A stretch of DNA of 17,701 nucleotides from Rubritepida sp. (GTDB lineage: Bacteria; Pseudomonadota; Alphaproteobacteria; Acetobacterales; Acetobacteraceae), in NCBI GenBank assembly GCA_014376425.1, contig JACMRO010000025.1:1-17701 (forward strand), read 5' to 3'. Position numbers and translations under genes: made by a program. Position 1 is the stretch's first letter; every line of letters begins with the position of its first letter. Below, in pieces: positions 14,729 through 17,701 of this stretch. The notes below the pieces were generated by a model. The model saw only the letters and a list, made by a program, of their open reading frames with translations, was not told the DNA's origin and did no database searches.

Positions 14729-15844
14729 ATGCTCGATCTCGCGGCGCATTTCTCGCAATTCCTGGGCGCGGTGCCCGGCCGGCTGCATTTCGCGGCGCAC
14801 AGCCACCACCCCTGGCCGGATGTGACGCGGGCCGCGCAGATGCAGGCCTGGGACAATGCGGCGCGGCTGATGGACGGCAAATGGGCCCCGATCCTGGGCC
14901 ATAAATGGTCCGAACTGCAAAAGACCATCGCGCGGCTGCTGAACCTGCCCGATCCGGCCACGCTGGCCTACGCGCCGAACACGCATGAATTCGTGTGCCG
15001 GATCCTGGCCAGCCTGCCGGCGGGCCGGGTGCCGCGGGTGCTGACGACCGGGGCGGAGTTCCACAGCTTCACCCGCCAGGTGGCGCGGCTGGAGGAGGAG
15101 GGATTGCTGGCGGTCACCCGGGTCGCGCCCGACCGGTTGGCAGAGACCGCAGCGGAGGGCTTCGACCTGATCTGGGCCAGCCATGTGCTGTTCAACTCCG
15201 GCCTGGTGGTCGCCGGGCTGGAAGCGCTGGCCGCTGCCGCCGGCGAGGCGGTGCTGGTGGTCGATGGCTACCATTCCTTCATGGCCATGCCGGTGGATTG
15301 GAGCGGCCTGGCCGGGCGCGCCTTCTACCTGTCCGGCGGCTACAAATACGCCATGGGAGGCGAGGGCTGCTGCTTCATGCACTGCCCGCCGGGCTGGCTG
15401 GCGCGGCCGCGCAATACCGGCTGGTATGCCGCCTTCGGCGGACTGGGTGAGGGCCGGCAGGGCGTACCCTACGCCGCCGATGGCTGGCGCTTCATGGGCG
15501 CGACCTTCGACCCTTCGGGCATCTACCGCCTGCACGCGGCACTGAACTGGGCTGAGAGCGTGGAGGCCACGCCGGCCGCCATCCACGCCCATGCACATGC
15601 CTTGCAGGCGCGGTTCATAACCGGCCTGCAAGGCATGTGGGAAGACTGGCTGGTGGTCGGCCTTTCCCAGCCGCGCGGCAACTTCCTTACCTTCGAGCTG
15701 CCCGACGCCGAGGCCTGGCAGGCCAGGCTGGAGGCCGCGCAGATCATCACCGACCGGCGCGGCACCCGGCTGCGCGTGGGTTTCGGCCTGTACCATACCG
15801 AAGCCGATGTGGACGCGCTCGTCGAACGGATGCGCGCGCTGTGA
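14729..15844 (+). CDS. Class-V aminotransferase-fold PLP enzyme, possibly kynureninase-like
   Basis: This 371-residue fold-type I PLP enzyme has a probable Schiff-base lysine, K206, in GGYKYAMGGEG. This resembles the NYKYLNGGPG of kynureninases. D179 in LVVDGYHS is the expected partner of the pyridine nitrogen. The N-terminal block HFAAHSHHPWPD and APNTHEF (82-88) occupy the places of the kynureninase substrate and PLP-phosphate regions but are not classical. It is about 40 residues shorter than typical kynureninases. Divergence from the tryptophan dioxygenase set supports a kynurenine-cleaving role giving anthranilate and alanine. A desulfurase, epimerase or transaminase activity remains possible. 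The stop overlaps the GTG start of pdxA (GTGA), linking this PLP enzyme to PLP synthesis. Confidence 0.72.
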   Translation: MLDLAAHFSQFLGAVPGRLHFAAHSHHPWPDVTRAAQMQAWDNAARLMDGKWAPILGHKWSELQKTIARLLNLPDPATLAYAPNTHEFVCRILASLPAGRVPRVLTTGAEFHSFTRQVARLEEEGLLAVTRVAPDRLAETAAEGFDLIWASHVLFNSGLVVAGLEALAAAAGEAVLVVDGYHSFMAMPVDWSGLAGRAFYLSGGYKYAMGGEGCCFMHCPPGWLARPRNTGWYAAFGGLGEGRQGVPYAADGWRFMGATFDPSGIYRLHAALNWAESVEATPAAIHAHAHALQARFITGLQGMWEDWLVVGLSQPRGNFLTFELPDAEAWQARLEAAQIITDRRGTRLRVGFGLYHTEADVDALVERMRAL

Positions 15845-16818
15845 TCGCGCTGACGATGGGCGAGCCGGCCGGCATCGGCGCCGAGATCGCGGCCGCCGCA
15901 TGGGCGCGGGGCAGCCCGCCCTTCTTCCTGATCGGCGACGCGGAGGCGGTGGCCGGGCCGGTCGTGCGCATCAAGGCGCCCGAACAGGCCGCCGCCGCCC
16001 ACCCGCATGGCCTGCCGGTGCTGCACCGGCCGCTGGCCGCCCGCCCGGTGCCCGGCCGGCTGGACCCGGCCAACGCGCCGGCGGTCATTGCCAGCATCGA
16101 GGAGGCGGTGGCCCTGGCCCGCGCCGGCCGGGTCAGCGCCGTGGTCACCCTCCCGATTCAGAAATCGGTGCTGACCGGCGCGGGCTTCGCCCATCCCGGC
16201 CACACCGAATTCCTGCACGCCCTGGCGCCCGAGGCCGTGCGCCCGGTGATGCTGCTGGCCAGCGACGCATTGCGCGTCGTCCCCGTCACCATCCACGAGC
16301 CGCTGGCCCGCGCCATTGCCCGGCTGACCACCGCCATGATCGTCGAGACCGCGCGCATCACCGCCGCCGGCCTGATCCGCGACTTCGGCATCGCCGCACC
16401 CCGCCTTGCCGTCGCCGGCCTCAACCCCCACGCCGGCGAGGCGGGCACCATGGGGCATGAGGACCAGGCCATCGTTGCACCCGCGGTGGCCACGTTGCGC
16501 GCCCTGGGGCTGGACGCTCGCGGCCCCCTGCCGCCCGACACCATGTTCACCGCGCTGGCCCGGCCGCGGATGGACTGCGCCATCTGCCTCTACCACGACC
16601 AGGCGCTGATCCCGATCAAGACGCTGGACATGGATGGCGGGGTGAATGTCACGCTCGGCCTGTCGATCATCCGCACCAGCCCGGACCACGGCACGGCGCT
16701 GGACATTGCGGGGCAGGGCGTGGCCAGCCCCAATTCGCTCATCGCCGCGCTGCGCCTGGCCGCGCGTCTGGCCGCTAACCGGGGCCCACGGGGAAACACT
16801 GCATGCGCCTTTCAGTAA
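15841..16818 (+). CDS. pdxA: 4-hydroxythreonine-4-phosphate dehydrogenase
   Basis: This 325-residue protein has the PdxA start block ALTMGEPAGIG and KSVLTGAGFAHPGHTEFL. Three metal-binding histidines, H152, H197 (GLNPHAGE) and H252 (YHDQALIP), have a constant offset of 14 from E. coli H166, H211 and H266. RTSPDHGTALDIAG (278-291) is also diagnostic. It oxidises 4-phosphohydroxy-L-threonine with NAD to the amino-ketone that PdxJ condenses with deoxyxylulose phosphate. The start is GTG 15841, overlapping the previous stop (GTGA), because MGEPAGIG begins at residue 6. A catabolic PdxA2-type paralogue is unlikely given the pdxJ gene directly downstream, with which it overlaps by 16 bases. Confidence 0.93.
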   Translation: MIALTMGEPAGIGAEIAAAAWARGSPPFFLIGDAEAVAGPVVRIKAPEQAAAAHPHGLPVLHRPLAARPVPGRLDPANAPAVIASIEEAVALARAGRVSAVVTLPIQKSVLTGAGFAHPGHTEFLHALAPEAVRPVMLLASDALRVVPVTIHEPLARAIARLTTAMIVETARITAAGLIRDFGIAAPRLAVAGLNPHAGEAGTMGHEDQAIVAPAVATLRALGLDARGPLPPDTMFTALARPRMDCAICLYHDQALIPIKTLDMDGGVNVTLGLSIIRTSPDHGTALDIAGQGVASPNSLIAALRLAARLAANRGPRGNTACAFQ

Positions 16819-17510
16819 ATGTCGACCACGTCGCCACCCTGCGCAACGCCCGCGGCGGCGACTTTCCCTGCCCGGTGGCGGCGGCGCATCTGTGCATGGC
16901 CGAGGGTGCGGACGGCATCACCGTGCATCTGCGGGAGGCCCGCCGGCACATCCGCGACCGCGACCTGGAACGGATTGCCGCCGAGGTCGATTGCCGGCTG
17001 AACTTCGAGATGGCGGCGACGGAGGAGATGGTGGCGCTGGCCGAAAAGCTCCGGCCGCCGGCCTGCTGCATCGTCCCCGAGAAGCGCGCCGAACTCACCA
17101 CCGAGGGCGGGTTGGATGTGCGCAATGCCGGCCCCTTTCTGGCCGCGGCAATCAGCCGGCTGAGCGCCGCCGGCATCGAGGTCAGCCTGTTCGTCGAGCC
17201 TGAAGCGGCGGCGCTGGACGCCGCACGCGCACTGGGCGCGCAGGCGGTGGAGTTGCACACCGGCCGCTATGCCGATGGCCACCCGGGCGAACTCGCCCGC
17301 CTGCAGGCCGCCGCCGCCCATGGAGTGGGGTTGGGTCTGCATTGCCATGCCGGCCACGGGCTGACCTATGACAACACCGGCGCGATCGCTGCCATTCCTG
17401 ACATCATCGAGGTCAGCATCGGGCATTTCCTGATCTCGACCAGCATCTTCGAGGGGCTGCCCACGGCGATCCGCCGGATGAAGTCGATCATCGCCGCGTC
17501 ACGCGGTTAA
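16803..17510 (+). CDS. pdxJ: Pyridoxine 5'-phosphate synthase
   Basis: This 235-residue TIM-barrel enzyme forms pyridoxine 5'-phosphate from 3-amino-2-oxopropyl phosphate and 1-deoxyxylulose 5-phosphate. Conserved blocks are VNVDHVATLRNARGG (5-19), the HLRE..RRHI loop with H42, LNFEMAATEEM with the catalytic glutamate, CCIVPEKRAELTTEGGLDV, LHTGRYAD, HAGHGLTYDN and SIGHFLI. Length is normal (E. coli 243). One deviation is Ala46 in HLREARRHI, where the common sequence, including E. coli D49, has Asp. ATG 16803 has GGGGA at 16790-16794 and overlaps the pdxA end by 16 bases. TAA 17510 closes the operon; the acpS gene often found next is not within the remaining 190 bases. Confidence 0.95.
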   Translation: MRLSVNVDHVATLRNARGGDFPCPVAAAHLCMAEGADGITVHLREARRHIRDRDLERIAAEVDCRLNFEMAATEEMVALAEKLRPPACCIVPEKRAELTTEGGLDVRNAGPFLAAAISRLSAAGIEVSLFVEPEAAALDAARALGAQAVELHTGRYADGHPGELARLQAAAAHGVGLGLHCHAGHGLTYDNTGAIAAIPDIIEVSIGHFLISTSIFEGLPTAIRRMKSIIAASRG

Positions 17511-17520
17511 AAGGCTGGCA

Positions 17521-17659
17521 AAGAACTGGCGGCTGAGGGCGGGCGAGGGAATTTTCGGGCAGGAAAGGCTGGGTCGCCGTCAAGATGCTGTCGCATCCTG
17601 GCAACTGACCAACGCATCCTGCGCGGCAAGGCACCCCTCAGCCGACCCGCCCAGTTCTT
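17521..17659. ncRNA. Long interrupted hairpin, possible structured RNA
   Basis: AAGAACTGG at 17521-17529 pairs with 17651-17659 (9 bp). Immediately inside, CGGCTGAGGG at 17530-17539 pairs with 17635-17644 (10 bp), leaving a six-base bulge at 17645-17650. Further in, GCAGGA at 17559-17564 pairs with 17617-17622, enclosing a large asymmetric internal loop. A small hairpin GATGC-TGTC-GCATC occupies 17584-17597. A closing stem, central bubble and apical stem in about 140 bases is the general layout of 6S RNA, but I did not recognise its conserved bubble bases. There is no T-run after the stem, so it is not a standard intrinsic terminator. Strand and function are undetermined. Confidence 0.4.
17592..17621 (+). 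repeat. Nine-base direct repeat inside the hairpin
   Basis: CGCATCCTG occurs at 17592-17600 and again at 17613-17621. Either copy can pair with GATGC at 17584-17588, and the second copy also supplies part of the pairing to GCAGGA at 17559-17564. Two alternative folds are therefore possible. Confidence 0.5.
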
Positions 17660-17701
17660 CGGCAGCCTGTTAAGGCCTGGCCGCGACCCCGGCCCAGATC
17701 G

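Noticed and set aside
17521..17659. Rho-independent terminator of the pdxJ operon
   Set aside because: The loop is far too large and no T-run follows either arm, so the hairpin was listed as possible structured RNA instead.

Overview
This is a very GC-rich, densely packed chromosomal window. It probably comes from an alphaproteobacterium; Rhodospirillales/Acetobacteraceae is my best guess, from gene content, codon bias and the HpnCDE squalene route, without any database search. I recognised no tRNA, rRNA, insertion sequence, phage gene or CRISPR array. Most neighbouring genes overlap through ATGA or GTGA junctions, so the window reads as a few tight operons.

Left part (1-3526): a partial Asp/Glu-racemase-superfamily gene with an arylmalonate-decarboxylase-like active site runs leftwards. 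It is divergent from a sarcosine-oxidase-type flavoprotein gene that is coupled to an acyl-CoA dehydrogenase gene. The shared pathway is unknown.

Centre (3600-12850): a seven-gene operon that reads as a complete squalene-based C30 carotenoid pathway ending in an acylated glycosyl ester, analogous to staphyloxanthin synthesis. The order is two CrtN/CrtP-type desaturase/oxidases, a PlsC-fold acyltransferase, a CrtQ-like glycosyltransferase, a single-chain fusion of HpnC and HpnD, HpnE, and an aldehyde dehydrogenase. Farnesyl diphosphate would be converted to squalene by HpnCD plus HpnE, then desaturated, oxidised at the terminal methyls, converted to acid by the aldehyde dehydrogenase, glycosylated and acylated. 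No crtM/crtB/crtE-type gene and no hopanoid cyclase is present, so HpnCDE appear dedicated to pigment here. The HpnC-HpnD fusion and the shortened aldehyde dehydrogenase are the most unusual proteins in the window.

Right part (12834-17510): on the minus strand, an FkbM methyltransferase, tryptophan 2,3-dioxygenase and a small cupin form an overlapping set. It is divergent from a plus-strand operon encoding a class-V aminotransferase-fold PLP enzyme (possibly kynureninase-like), PdxA and PdxJ. This places tryptophan oxidation, a PLP enzyme and two steps of de novo PLP synthesis side by side. No kynurenine formamidase is visible.

The last 190 bases are non-coding. They contain a long interrupted hairpin (17521-17659) that may be a structured RNA.
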